DNA from: Nocardioides pocheonensis
GTDB lineage: Bacteria; Actinomycetota; Actinomycetes; Propionibacteriales; Nocardioidaceae
Length of the DNA: 34,504 bases
Direction of reading: 5' to 3'
Assembly (NCBI RefSeq): GCF_003725535.1
Contig: NZ_RJSF01000046.1
Coordinates: forward strand, 1 to 34,504
Position 1 is the first letter of the stretch; each line of letters starts with the position of its first letter. The notes beneath the pieces were generated by a model. It made no database searches. It saw only the letters and a list, made by a program, of their open reading frames with translations, and was not told the DNA's origin. Both the position numbers and the translations under genes were made by a program. This document shows positions 7,807-15,811 of the stretch, in pieces.

Positions 7807-8299
7807 TGTCGGTCCTCCTTGGATGGCGGTGCGGGTTCGGGTTGACCACGCCGCGCCGTTTGTTCGTCATCATCGCGACACGTTCTCCACCCACCCGACT
7901 GGCCTTGGGCGCCAGGCAGATGCCCGTGACTCCCGCCCCCACCGACGTGGACGGAGAGCCGAGCGACCGGAATCAGTGAAGGCTGACCGGGACATCACTT
8001 CCATTGGAAGCCTCACGAAAATGCGGTGACCACCTGGTGACGCGGCTGCCCCGCCGGGTTCGACGCGTTGTGGACAGACGGAAATGGGCTGAGTATTGGC
8101 TATCTCACCAACTCTGCTCGAATCCCTCATAGATGCGCTGGTTCCAGCCCGATGACAGCAAACCTCAGACTCAGAGGACGACCGCCTGACGATCGACACG
8201 CAGCGGCAGACCGCTCGGGCAACATCCCCGTCCGCCACCGGGGCTCGTGCACGGTCCGCCGCGTGCAGCGTTGAGTGACCTGCAAGGAAGGAAGACCGA
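7807..8299. promoter_or_regulatory. Divergent intergenic control region, carbonic anhydrase-like gene / permease
   Basis: 493 bases between two divergent genes, with no convincing coding region. Open frames crossing it on the minus strand run into the permease 5' end and carry no recognisable motif. It should hold promoters in both directions. Two short structures stand out: CTTCC-ATT-GGAAG (7998-8010), a perfect inverted repeat, and GGTGAC-CACCT-GGTGAC (8025-8041), a direct repeat with an 11-bp period, about one helical turn. These are candidate regulator sites for the permease operon. The permease ribosome site (AGGAAGG) is at the right end. Confidence 0.5.
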
Positions 8300-9748
8300 A
8301 TGAGCGCACCGACGACGCCCGGCCAGATCATCACGGATGAGGAGAGCCCGCGACTGCACGGCAACATGGGCAGTTTCGAGCTGTTCTTCAGCATCATGGC
8401 CTACAACGCGCCGCTGGTGGTCATCATCGGTGTCATCCCGGTGATGCTGATCGTCGGCAACGGGGTGGGAACCCCTCTCGTCTTCATCATCTCCGGCCTC
8501 ATCCTGGCTGCCTTCGCTGACGGGTTCATCCGGATGTCCAAGGCACTTCCCCGGCCGGGCGCCTTCTACTCCTTCATCTCCGCCGGTTTGGGGCGCGAAG
8601 TGGGCCTGGGCGCCGGCCTCGTGATGCTGGGGGCGTACTACTGCGTCGCCGTCGGCACGATCGCGTTTGGCGGCATCGTGCTCGGGGCGCTCGTGACGGA
8701 CACCCTGCACGGGCCCGACGCACCGTGGTGGATCTGGGGGGCCGTGTTCTGGGCAGTCGCCGGCATCCTCGGGTACCTACGCATCGACGTTTCAGCGAGG
8801 ATCACCGCTGGGCTCTTGTTCCTCGAGCTGATCGTGGTCGCCGTGTACGACCTCGGGGTGTCTGGACGAGGCGGAGCGTCCGGCCTCAGCTCTGCACCGT
8901 TTTCCCCGGGCCACCTGTTCGACGGGTCGTTCTCGATCGGCATTCTGCTGGCCATGGGCATGTTCGGCGGGTTCGAGGTCGCCGTGCTGTTCCGTGACGA
9001 GGTCAGGGACCCTGATCGGACCATCCCTCGTGCGACCTACGGTGTCATCGCCGCGGCGGGCATCCTGTACAGCGTCACGGCCTGGCTCTTCATCAACGCC
9101 GTTGGAGTCGACCATGTCGTGGCCCTGGTGACAGGTGATCCTGAGGGCGTCATGCACCAAAGCCTGCGGCACTTCGGCGGGAGGTTCGCGGCAGACTCCG
9201 CGAACGTGCTGGTCAACACGAGCTCGTTCGCGGTTCTGCTGTGTGCTCACAACGTCGGCGCCAGGTACGCATTCAATCTCAGCGCGGACGGTATCTTTCC
9301 GCGCGCGCTGAGCGGGATCCACAAGACCCACGGCTCGCCGCACGTCTCATCCGTGGTGTTCACGATCGCATCGGCCGTCATCTTCGTGCCGGTGCTGATC
9401 CTCGGCATCAAGCCCTTGGCCTTCTATGCAGCGATCCTTGGAATCGCGTCGATCACCGCACTTCTCGTGTTCTTCCTCAGCAATGCCGCTGTGATGCGAT
9501 ACATGCGCAAGGAAGGAAGCGAGGAGAGCGCCGTGCACCGGGTGGTGCTGCCTGTCGTTGCCGCGGTCGGCCTGGGTGCCACCATCGCGCTGGGCGTCAA
9601 GAACTTCACCCTCCTGACAGGCGGGTCGCAGGCGGTCTCGAACCTGCTGCTGGTGGTGATCGCCGCCACTCTCCTCGGCGGGATCGCTCTGGCCTTCGTG
9701 TACCGGCGCACGCGACCCGAGGTCTACCAGCGCATCGGCCGCCAGTGA
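8300..9748 (+). CDS. APC-superfamily amino acid/amine permease
   Basis: A 482-residue polytopic inner-membrane transporter of the amino acid-polyamine-organocation superfamily. About 12 hydrophobic segments alternate with short loops. The first begins near residue 25 with SFELFFSIMAYNAPLVV, and the family feature RPGAFYSFISAGLG follows near residue 80. The mid-protein segment GMFGGFEVAVLFRDEVRDPDRTIPRA matches the usual 'F.GF......EE...P...IPRA' region of APC permeases. The ATG at 8300 has AGGAAGG upstream at a normal distance. As the first gene of the plus-strand block, it probably imports the substrate handled by the genes that follow. Substrate not predictable; an amino acid or amine would suit the deaminating enzymes nearby. 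Confidence 0.92.
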   Translation: MSAPTTPGQIITDEESPRLHGNMGSFELFFSIMAYNAPLVVIIGVIPVMLIVGNGVGTPLVFIISGLILAAFADGFIRMSKALPRPGAFYSFISAGLGREVGLGAGLVMLGAYYCVAVGTIAFGGIVLGALVTDTLHGPDAPWWIWGAVFWAVAGILGYLRIDVSARITAGLLFLELIVVAVYDLGVSGRGGASGLSSAPFSPGHLFDGSFSIGILLAMGMFGGFEVAVLFRDEVRDPDRTIPRATYGVIAAAGILYSVTAWLFINAVGVDHVVALVTGDPEGVMHQSLRHFGGRFAADSANVLVNTSSFAVLLCAHNVGARYAFNLSADGIFPRALSGIHKTHGSPHVSSVVFTIASAVIFVPVLILGIKPLAFYAAILGIASITALLVFFLSNAAVMRYMRKEGSEESAVHRVVLPVVAAVGLGATIALGVKNFTLLTGGSQAVSNLLLVVIAATLLGGIALAFVYRRTRPEVYQRIGRQ

Positions 9749-9754
9749 CGGGAA

Positions 9755-9772
9755 ACCCGCCGCGACGCGGGT
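9755..9772 (+). terminator. Hairpin just after the permease stop codon
   Basis: ACCCGC (9755-9760) and GCGGGT (9767-9772) are perfect complements around a 6-nt loop, starting 7 nt after the permease stop. No T-run follows. It may be a weak terminator or a 3'-end stabiliser separating permease from molybdoenzyme expression. Confidence 0.4.
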
Positions 9773-9948
9773 GCAGCGTCCTTGGTGGACTCCAGACATC
9801 ACACCCGACTTCCCGTAGATATCCCAAGTGCGCGCCGGCGCAGATCTAGCGTTCAGTGGAAAACATGCCGCACCGACTTGTCATCCTCCCCAGCCGGGTC
9901 GTGAACAGGCAGTTGCCGATGATCGTCGAGCAGAAGGGGAGCAGCCGC

Positions 9949-9996
9949 ATGTCGACGAGTTCGGTGCCCCCGGTCCAGGGGACGCTGACCGCATGA
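9949..9996 (+). CDS. Short leader ORF overlapping the molybdoenzyme start (15 codons)
   Basis: ATG at 9949, preceded by AGAAGGGGA at about 9 nt, opens a reading frame for MSTSSVPPVQGTLTA. It stops at TGA 9994-9996, giving an ATGA overlap with the ATG (9993) of the molybdoenzyme gene. Its ribosome site is better than that of the large gene, so translation of the enzyme could be coupled to this leader. An alternative is that these residues are the true N-terminus of the enzyme, separated by a one-base frameshift or sequencing error near 9992. Confidence 0.4.
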   Translation: MSTSSVPPVQGTLTA

Positions 9997-12308
9997 GATC
10001 GCGTCATCTCACCCATTTCGGCCTGCTCGAAGCAGAATCCGACGGGACATTCCTCCACGCTGTGACCGGTTGGGACGGTGATCCGGATCCGCGGCGCGTG
10101 ATCCACAACGTCGCGTCAAGCCAGCACCATCCAGCACGCGTCCGGCGGCCCGCCGTCCGGCAGGGATGGCTGGAACGGGGCCCCGGCGGAACCGGTCGAG
10201 GGGACGAACCCTTCATCGAGGTCAGCTGGGACGAAGCACTTGATCTCGTGAGCGGGGAGCTGCAGCGCGTCTATGGCACTCACGGCTCCTCAGCTGTGTA
10301 CGGCGACTCCTACGGCTGGGCGAGCGCGGGTCGTTTCCACCACGCGCAGAGCCAGATCCACCGGTTCCTGAACTGTCTGGGTGGATATGTTGCCGGCGTC
10401 GGCGACTACAGCTACGGGACGTCGGGTGCTCTCCTCCCCCACGTGATCGGCGCCTCGCCGGCCGAGGTCATGGCGGACGCGACGACGTGGGACGTGATCT
10501 GCGAGCACACCGACCTGTTCATCTCTTTCGGCGGGCTGTCCGAGAAGAACTCGGCGATCGGTCCAGGGGGGATTGCTCGACACTCGACTCGTGCAGAGGT
10601 GGAGCGCGCACGCAAGGCGGGCTGCCACTTCATCGACATCACGCCCATTCGTGACGACGGGTTCGCCGAAGCCGACACCGAATGGATCGCCCCCAGGCCC
10701 GGCTCCGATGCCGCACTGATGCTGGCCCTGGCTCACACCCTGGATGCGGAAGGGCTCGTGGACGCGGAGTTCCTCGAGAACTACACCGTGGGATATGACC
10801 GGTTCATCGCCTACGTCCGCGGATTGGGTGACGGCCAGCCGAAATCTCCGGAGTGGGCCACGAGGATCACCGAGATCTCCTCCGACACGATCGCTGGCCT
10901 GGCCCGGAGAATGGCCAGGTCGCGGACGATGATCAATGTCAGCTGGTCGATGCAGCGACAGGACCACGGCGAGCAACCGATCTGGTTGGGCGTCACGCTC
11001 GCAGCGATGCTGGGCCAGATCGGTCTGCCGGGGGGTGGATTCCAGCACGGTTATGGTTCCTCCGCCGATGTCGGTCTCGCCAGGAGAGTCCTGAGTCCCC
11101 CGGCCTTGCCGCAGGGAACCAACAACGAGGCTTCGTACATCCCTGTCGCACGGATCGCCGACATGCTGCTTCACCCGGGTACCCGCGTCCCCTACAACGG
11201 CATCGAGGTCAGCTTTCCGCACATCGACCTCGTGTACTGGATCGGCGGCAACCCCTTCCACCACCACCAGGACCTGACAAGGTTCCGCCGCGCGTTTCAG
11301 CGACCTTCGACCGTCGTCGTTCACGAGCAGTTCTGGACCAGCACTGCCCGGCACGCCGACATCGTGCTGCCGGCGACCATGACAATCGAGCGGGATGACT
11401 TCGGCGCGGGCCGCAACGATCCGCACTTCTTTCCCATGCCGGCACTCACCCGTCCGGTCGGTGAGGCGAGGGACGACTACGCGATCTTCGCGGCCCTCGA
11501 AGAACGTCTCGGTCTGAACCAGGCATTCACCGAGGGGCGCACGGTCCAGCAGTGGCTCGAGCATCTCTACTCGGACTGGAGGGACCGGTTGTCGAGGAAG
11601 GGCTACCCGGTGCCGCCGTTCGATGAGTTCTGGAGGAGCGAATACATCGAGATTCCGGTGCCCGATCCGGGTCAGGTCCTCCACGCAAGTTTCCGGACTG
11701 ATCCGCTAGCGAGCCCTCTCGCCACGCCCTCGGGCAGGATCGAAATCTTCTCGGAGACGATCGACTCCTTCGGGTACGACGACTGCCCGGGGCACCCTGT
11801 CTGGCTCGAACCGCGCGAATGGCTCGGCCAGACGAACCGGCGGTATCCGCTGCACCTCATCTCGAACCAGCCGAAGACGAGGCTGCACAGCCAGCTCGAT
11901 GTAGGTACGACGAGCAGGGAGAGCAAGATCCAGGGCCGGGAACCCGTTCGGATGAATCCGTCCGACGCTGACGCCCGTGGTCTGCGAGACGGAGACGCGG
12001 TCCTCATCCGCAACGACCGGGGCTCCTGCCTGGCTGGCCTGGCCGTGTCCGATGCACTGCGGCCCGGCGTCGTCCAGCTCTCTACCGGCGCCTGGTACGA
12101 CCCCGACCCGTCGGATCCTTCATTCTGCCGTCACGGCAATCCCAACGTCCTCACCGCGGACCTGCCCTCCTCGCGGCTTTCTCAGGGCACGACGGCCCAG
12201 CATGCGCTCGTGGAAGTCGAGCGCTGGGAAGGGCCACTCCCACCGATCACCGTGGACCAGCCCCCGGCCTTCGTCGCGCGCGGAGATGTCGAACCACCCA
12301 CCCGTTGA
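9993..12308 (+). CDS. Molybdopterin-dependent oxidoreductase, BisC/TorZ/DMSO reductase type
   Basis: A 771-residue bis-MGD molybdenum enzyme of the DMSO reductase family, in the branch with biotin sulfoxide, TMAO and DMSO reductases. There is no N-terminal [4Fe-4S] cysteine motif. SYGW (106-109) and DYS with Ser140 match the tryptophan and molybdenum-coordinating serine of Rhodobacter DMSO reductase. The C-terminal cofactor-binding domain is present (YPLHLISNQPKTRLHSQ, VRMNPSDADARGLRDGDAV, RPGVVQLSTGAWYDP). No twin-arginine signal, so cytoplasmic like BisC. The ATG at 9993 matches the family N-terminus (RSRHLTHFG) and overlaps a leader ORF. The acyl-CoA synthetase gene follows after 43 nt. 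It may reduce an S- or N-oxide of the pathway substrate; electron donor not evident. Confidence 0.9.
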   Translation: MRSRHLTHFGLLEAESDGTFLHAVTGWDGDPDPRRVIHNVASSQHHPARVRRPAVRQGWLERGPGGTGRGDEPFIEVSWDEALDLVSGELQRVYGTHGSSAVYGDSYGWASAGRFHHAQSQIHRFLNCLGGYVAGVGDYSYGTSGALLPHVIGASPAEVMADATTWDVICEHTDLFISFGGLSEKNSAIGPGGIARHSTRAEVERARKAGCHFIDITPIRDDGFAEADTEWIAPRPGSDAALMLALAHTLDAEGLVDAEFLENYTVGYDRFIAYVRGLGDGQPKSPEWATRITEISSDTIAGLARRMARSRTMINVSWSMQRQDHGEQPIWLGVTLAAMLGQIGLPGGGFQHGYGSSADVGLARRVLSPPALPQGTNNEASYIPVARIADMLLHPGTRVPYNGIEVSFPHIDLVYWIGGNPFHHHQDLTRFRRAFQRPSTVVVHEQFWTSTARHADIVLPATMTIERDDFGAGRNDPHFFPMPALTRPVGEARDDYAIFAALEERLGLNQAFTEGRTVQQWLEHLYSDWRDRLSRKGYPVPPFDEFWRSEYIEIPVPDPGQVLHASFRTDPLASPLATPSGRIEIFSETIDSFGYDDCPGHPVWLEPREWLGQTNRRYPLHLISNQPKTRLHSQLDVGTTSRESKIQGREPVRMNPSDADARGLRDGDAVLIRNDRGSCLAGLAVSDALRPGVVQLSTGAWYDPDPSDPSFCRHGNPNVLTADLPSSRLSQGTTAQHALVEVERWEGPLPPITVDQPPAFVARGDVEPPTR

Positions 12309-12316
12309 ACGGGTGG
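12298..12316 (+). terminator. Perfect inverted repeat spanning the molybdoenzyme stop codon
   Basis: CCACCCGTT (12298-12306) and AACGGGTGG (12308-12316) are perfect 9-base complements around a single G. As RNA this folds to an 8-bp GC-rich stem whose three-base loop is the stop codon TGA (12306-12308). There is no T-run and the next gene starts 36 nt later. A partial terminator, a processing or stability element, or a protein-binding palindrome are all possible. Confidence 0.4.
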
Positions 12317-12351
12317 ATCAAACTCCCTGACGCACCCCAAAAGGAGCACAA

Positions 12352-13971
12352 ATGTCTTCACCGACGGAGCGCGTGAGCGCGCTGCTTCGCGACTTCCGCG
12401 AGGACGTATCTGCCATCTGGTTGATGTGTGACAGGCACCCCGAGGACGCCGTCGCCTTCACCGTGGTCGACGAAGATCTGTCTGCATCGGACGTGACCTT
12501 CGGTGACCTGAGGAGCCGGTCCACCCACTTCGCCGCCGGGCTCGTCGAGCTCGGCGTCGAGCCCGGAGACCGCGTGGCGACGCTGATGGGCAAGGGGCTG
12601 GACTTCCTCACCGCCGTGCTGGGGACGTGGCGGGCGGGCGCCGTTTACGTTCCACTCTTCACCGCCTTCGGCCCACAAGCGATCGCGTCGCGCCTCGAGC
12701 GGAGCCGCGCCGTGGTCGTGGTGACCGATGCCGGTCAGCGGGCCAAGCTGGACCCGGGGCCGGACATGCCGGCCGAGAGGCCCTGGCGCGTGGTGATCGC
12801 CGACGAGAGCGCGGCTCGTGAATCAGATGTCACGCTAGCCGCGCTGCTCCGCAGCGACGGTTCTGCGTTCAGTCCACTCACGGGCGGCGACGCGCCGATC
12901 GTGCACATGTTCACCTCGGGGACGACCGGCACCCCCAAGGGCGTCATCCATCCCCTTCACCATGTCGCTGCCTGGCAGAGCTATCTCGAGCACGGGCTGC
13001 ACGTCACGGCGGACGACAACTACTGGTGCGCGGCGGACCCGGGATGGGCCTACGGCTTCTACTCGGCAGTCGCGGCTCCCCTGGCTGCGGGCACGAGGAG
13101 CATCCTGGTGAAGGGTGCGTTCAATGCGGCCACCACCTGGAAGGTGCTCAAGGCTCTCCAGGTCACCAACTTCACCGCGGCACCGACCGTCTATCGAGCG
13201 CTTCGCGCTTCTGATGACGGCGACACCACGCTCGGTCTCAGGCGCGCCTCCTCCGCGGGAGAGCCACTGACGCCCGAGGTGAACGTCTGGGCGGAGAAGA
13301 GGCTCGGCATCCGCGTGCACGACCACTACGGCCAGACCGAGATCGGGATGCTGCTCGGGAACTGCCATCATCCGCAGCTGGCAAGAGAACCCAAGGCCGG
13401 CTCGATGGGTCGGGCCCTGCCGGGGTTCGAGGTCGTCGTCCTCCACCAGCAATCCGACGACGTCGCCCCAATGGGTGAGCTCGGCAGGCTCGCCGTGGAG
13501 ATCGAGGCAAGCCCGCTGATGACTTTCGCCGGCTACCAGCAGCCATCTCCCAGCGCGGACAAGTTCGCGGCCGACGGTCGCTACTACCTGACCGGCGACC
13601 TGGCCAAGGTCGACGTCGAGGACGACTACTTCTTCTCGTCCAGGGATGACGACGTCATCATCATGGCCGGATACCGGATCGGCCCGTTCGAGGTGGAGTC
13701 CGTGCTCAGCCAGCACGACGCTGTGTCGGAGGCAGCGGTCGTGGCGGTCCCCGACGAGATCCGCGGCGAGGTGATGGAAGCTCACGTGGCACTCCGGCCC
13801 GGCTACACAGCCGGCGAGGCGCTGGCCGTCGAGCTTCAGCGGTGGGTCAAGGAGAAGTTCGCGGCGCATGCGTACCCCCGTGCGGTCCATTTCACCGATG
13901 CGCTGCCGAAGACACCGAGCGGCAAGGTCCAGCGGTATCTTCTCCGCCAGCGCAGCGGCGAGCCGCAGTGA
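12352..13971 (+). CDS. Acyl-CoA synthetase (AMP-binding), ACS/MACS-like
   Basis: A 539-residue adenylate-forming ligase activating a carboxylic acid to acyl-CoA through acyl-AMP. The core motifs are intact: A3 loop FTSGTTGTPKG (187-197), ADPGWAYGFYSAVAAPL, the A5 motif HDHYGQTEIGM, YYLTGDLAKVD, hinge SSRDDDVIIMAGYRIGPFEVE and the A10 motif LPKTPSGKVQR with catalytic Lys525. The W-A-Y-G segment and overall pattern resemble the acetyl-CoA synthetase/medium-chain group rather than long-chain ligases. The ATG at 12352 has AAGGAG at about 6 nt. The crotonase gene starts inside its stop codon (GTGA), so they are coupled. Acid substrate unknown. Confidence 0.93.
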   Translation: MSSPTERVSALLRDFREDVSAIWLMCDRHPEDAVAFTVVDEDLSASDVTFGDLRSRSTHFAAGLVELGVEPGDRVATLMGKGLDFLTAVLGTWRAGAVYVPLFTAFGPQAIASRLERSRAVVVVTDAGQRAKLDPGPDMPAERPWRVVIADESAARESDVTLAALLRSDGSAFSPLTGGDAPIVHMFTSGTTGTPKGVIHPLHHVAAWQSYLEHGLHVTADDNYWCAADPGWAYGFYSAVAAPLAAGTRSILVKGAFNAATTWKVLKALQVTNFTAAPTVYRALRASDDGDTTLGLRRASSAGEPLTPEVNVWAEKRLGIRVHDHYGQTEIGMLLGNCHHPQLAREPKAGSMGRALPGFEVVVLHQQSDDVAPMGELGRLAVEIEASPLMTFAGYQQPSPSADKFAADGRYYLTGDLAKVDVEDDYFFSSRDDDVIIMAGYRIGPFEVESVLSQHDAVSEAAVVAVPDEIRGEVMEAHVALRPGYTAGEALAVELQRWVKEKFAAHAYPRAVHFTDALPKTPSGKVQRYLLRQRSGEPQ

Positions 13972-14777
13972 ATCGCCTCGCGGCTGACGAGCCCAGCGAT
14001 CAGGTGCTGTTGGTGGAGAACCGCGGTCGAGCACGTTGGCTGTGGTTGAACCGGCCCACGCGTCGCAATGCCCTCAACGAGGAGCTGGTCACCGCTCTCG
14101 ACTCGGCCCTGACGGACGCGGAGGACGATCCCAGCACGCACGTTCTCGTCATCGCCGGGAAGGGCAAGAGCTTCTGCGCCGGTGCCGACCTGCGCCACCT
14201 GCTGGGCCTCTCTGACAACGGCGTTCATCCGATCACCTTCCTGGAACAGGTGTCCGCGTTGTTCACCCGCATCGAGCGGAGCCGCCTCCCCGTGGTGGCC
14301 CTCCTGCACGGTCACGCGATCGCCGGCGGCATCGAGCTCGCCCTCGCCTGTGACGTCGTCATCGCCGCGGACGACACGCTCATCGGTGATGGGCATGTCC
14401 GCAACAGCCTGATTCCGGCGGGAGGCGGAAGTGTGCGCCTCGCAAGACGGGTCGGTGACGCCATGGCCCGGCACCTCATGTTGACGGGTGCCTCTCTTCC
14501 GGCACATGTCCTCAAGAGCTGTGGCTGGCCGTTCGCCACCGTGCCCCATGACGAGCTCCATGCTGCTGGTGAGAGGGAGGCGGACCTGCTCGCCGCCCAT
14601 GCCGGCCCTGCCCAGGCACGCATGAAACAACTGCTGGCCGCCCTTGACGATGTCCCGACCCACGCAGCGCTCTCAGCTGAGCTGGAGGCGTTTCGCACGC
14701 ACTGGGACGAGACGCGTGTCGCGGACGCCGTCCGCACTTTCGTGACCGGTTCCGAGCGCAGCAACCAGGCCAGGTGA
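13968..14777 (+). CDS. Enoyl-CoA hydratase/isomerase (crotonase) family protein with one catalytic Glu replaced
   Basis: A 269-residue crotonase. RNALNEEL (33-40), the oxyanion-hole segments FCAGADLRHL (69-78) and HAIAGGIELALACDVV, and the LIPAGGGSVRLARRVG helix are all present. Glu123 matches Glu144 of rat hydratase. The second catalytic glutamate (rat Glu164) is replaced: the aligned segment reads GDGHVRNSLIPAGGG with His143 at that place. Simple syn-hydration is therefore uncertain; isomerase, hydrolase or lyase activity is possible. The start is GTG 13968, overlapping the ligase stop by four bases, and the 3' end overlaps the SDR gene in the same way. This fixes a ligase-crotonase-dehydrogenase operon. 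Confidence 0.9.
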   Translation: MNRLAADEPSDQVLLVENRGRARWLWLNRPTRRNALNEELVTALDSALTDAEDDPSTHVLVIAGKGKSFCAGADLRHLLGLSDNGVHPITFLEQVSALFTRIERSRLPVVALLHGHAIAGGIELALACDVVIAADDTLIGDGHVRNSLIPAGGGSVRLARRVGDAMARHLMLTGASLPAHVLKSCGWPFATVPHDELHAAGEREADLLAAHAGPAQARMKQLLAALDDVPTHAALSAELEAFRTHWDETRVADAVRTFVTGSERSNQAR

Positions 14778-15538
14778 GCACGATGGAGAGATACCAGGGG
14801 CAGGTCGCCCTCGTAACGGGCGCAGGGCAGGGCCTCGGCCGAGCGATCGCCGAACGCTTGGCAGAGGAAGGCGCCCACGTCGCCGTGGCGGACGTCAACG
14901 GCGATGCTGCCGCCGCGCAGTCCAAGGCGCTGGAGCATCGTGGGCTCGCGGCCAGCGCGCACGTCGTCGACGTCTCGTCAGGCCCCGAGGTCGGCGCCTG
15001 GATCGACAGCGTGTTCGGCCAGCACGGCCGCATCGACGTTCTCGTCAACAACGCAGGGGTCATCCGAGACAACCGGGTGGAGCAGATCTCAGACGAGGAC
15101 TGGCACACCGTGGTGGACGTCAACCTCACCGGTGCGTTCTACTGCAGCCGGGCGGTCCTGCCCCACATGCGCGAGCAGCGCTACGGGCGCATCCTGTCCA
15201 TGTCGTCGATGTCCTGGCGGGGCAACTTCGGACAGGTCAATTATGTCGCCGCCAAGGCCGGGATCGTAGGGCTGACGCGCGGACTGGCCCTGGAGGCAGC
15301 CCGGGACGGCGTGACCGCGAACGCGATCGCTCCGGGTCTGATCGAGACTCCGATGCTCGCGTCCATGAACGACAAGGCTCGGGAGAAGCTGATCGGCAAG
15401 ATCCCGCAACGCCACACGGGCGATCCGACCGACATCGCCGAGGCGGCCGCGTTCCTGTGCTCCAGGAACGCTGGCTACATCACCGGCGTTGTTCTCGACG
15501 TCGACGGCGGCATCTCCATCGGCTCATCGATTCGTTGA
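14774..15538 (+). CDS. SDR-family 3-oxoacyl-/3-hydroxyacyl-type dehydrogenase (FabG-like)
   Basis: A 254-residue classical SDR with all hallmarks: TGAGQGLGRAIA (15-26), acidic Asp40 at the end of strand 2 (favouring NAD+), NNAG (92-95), Asn117, Ser144/145, catalytic Tyr157 and Lys161 (YVAAK), and the PGLIETPM and DVDGG segments. FabG-like SDRs interconvert 3-hydroxy- and 3-oxoacyl thioesters or similar alcohols/ketones. Taken with the upstream ligase and crotonase it probably does the oxidation after hydration. The GTG at 14774 overlaps the crotonase stop (GTGA). An ATG three codons later (14783) has AGGTGA upstream and is an equally good start. It is the last gene of the plus-strand operon. 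Confidence 0.92.
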   Translation: MSTMERYQGQVALVTGAGQGLGRAIAERLAEEGAHVAVADVNGDAAAAQSKALEHRGLAASAHVVDVSSGPEVGAWIDSVFGQHGRIDVLVNNAGVIRDNRVEQISDEDWHTVVDVNLTGAFYCSRAVLPHMREQRYGRILSMSSMSWRGNFGQVNYVAAKAGIVGLTRGLALEAARDGVTANAIAPGLIETPMLASMNDKAREKLIGKIPQRHTGDPTDIAEAAAFLCSRNAGYITGVVLDVDGGISIGSSIR

Positions 15539-15811
15539 GGAGTGGTCCGTCGTCTCACGGACAATGGCGGCGGGCATGATGCCTGCCTGCCTCGCTCAGA
15601 TCTCGTATCTGGAAGCTCAGAGTGGCGGTGCTCGCGCGACACGACCGGCGCACGCGGAGCAGGCATCCAGGGAGCACGGGTCGAACTCCGTCCCCCAAAC
15701 CTGAGCACTGTGTACTCCGAAAACGACCAGCTTGCTGTGAGACGAGGCGGCCGACCGGAGCACACACCAGCCTGCTCGATCCTCGAGCTGCGTGGCTCGA
15801 CCTGCCCGAGC

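Noticed and set aside
7870-8397. 175-codon open frame on the minus strand filling the divergent gap and entering the permease gene
   Set aside because: Low-complexity Arg/Ser-rich product, overlaps the permease start, and would occupy the only room for both divergent promoters.
9832-9841. Ten-base palindrome GCGCCGGCGC upstream of the molybdoenzyme
   Set aside because: Made only of G and C in GC-rich DNA; chance occurrence is likely.
10290-11684. 464-codon open frame on the minus strand
   Set aside because: Mirror frame of the molybdoenzyme; no family motif.
12835-14034. 399-codon open frame on the minus strand
   Set aside because: Antisense to the acyl-CoA synthetase and the start of the crotonase; no motif.
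15539-15811. Convergent gap after the SDR and pucR genes searched for a terminator
   Set aside because: Only a five-base stem (GCTCG/CGAGC near 15792-15810) was found and no gene; not strong enough to list.
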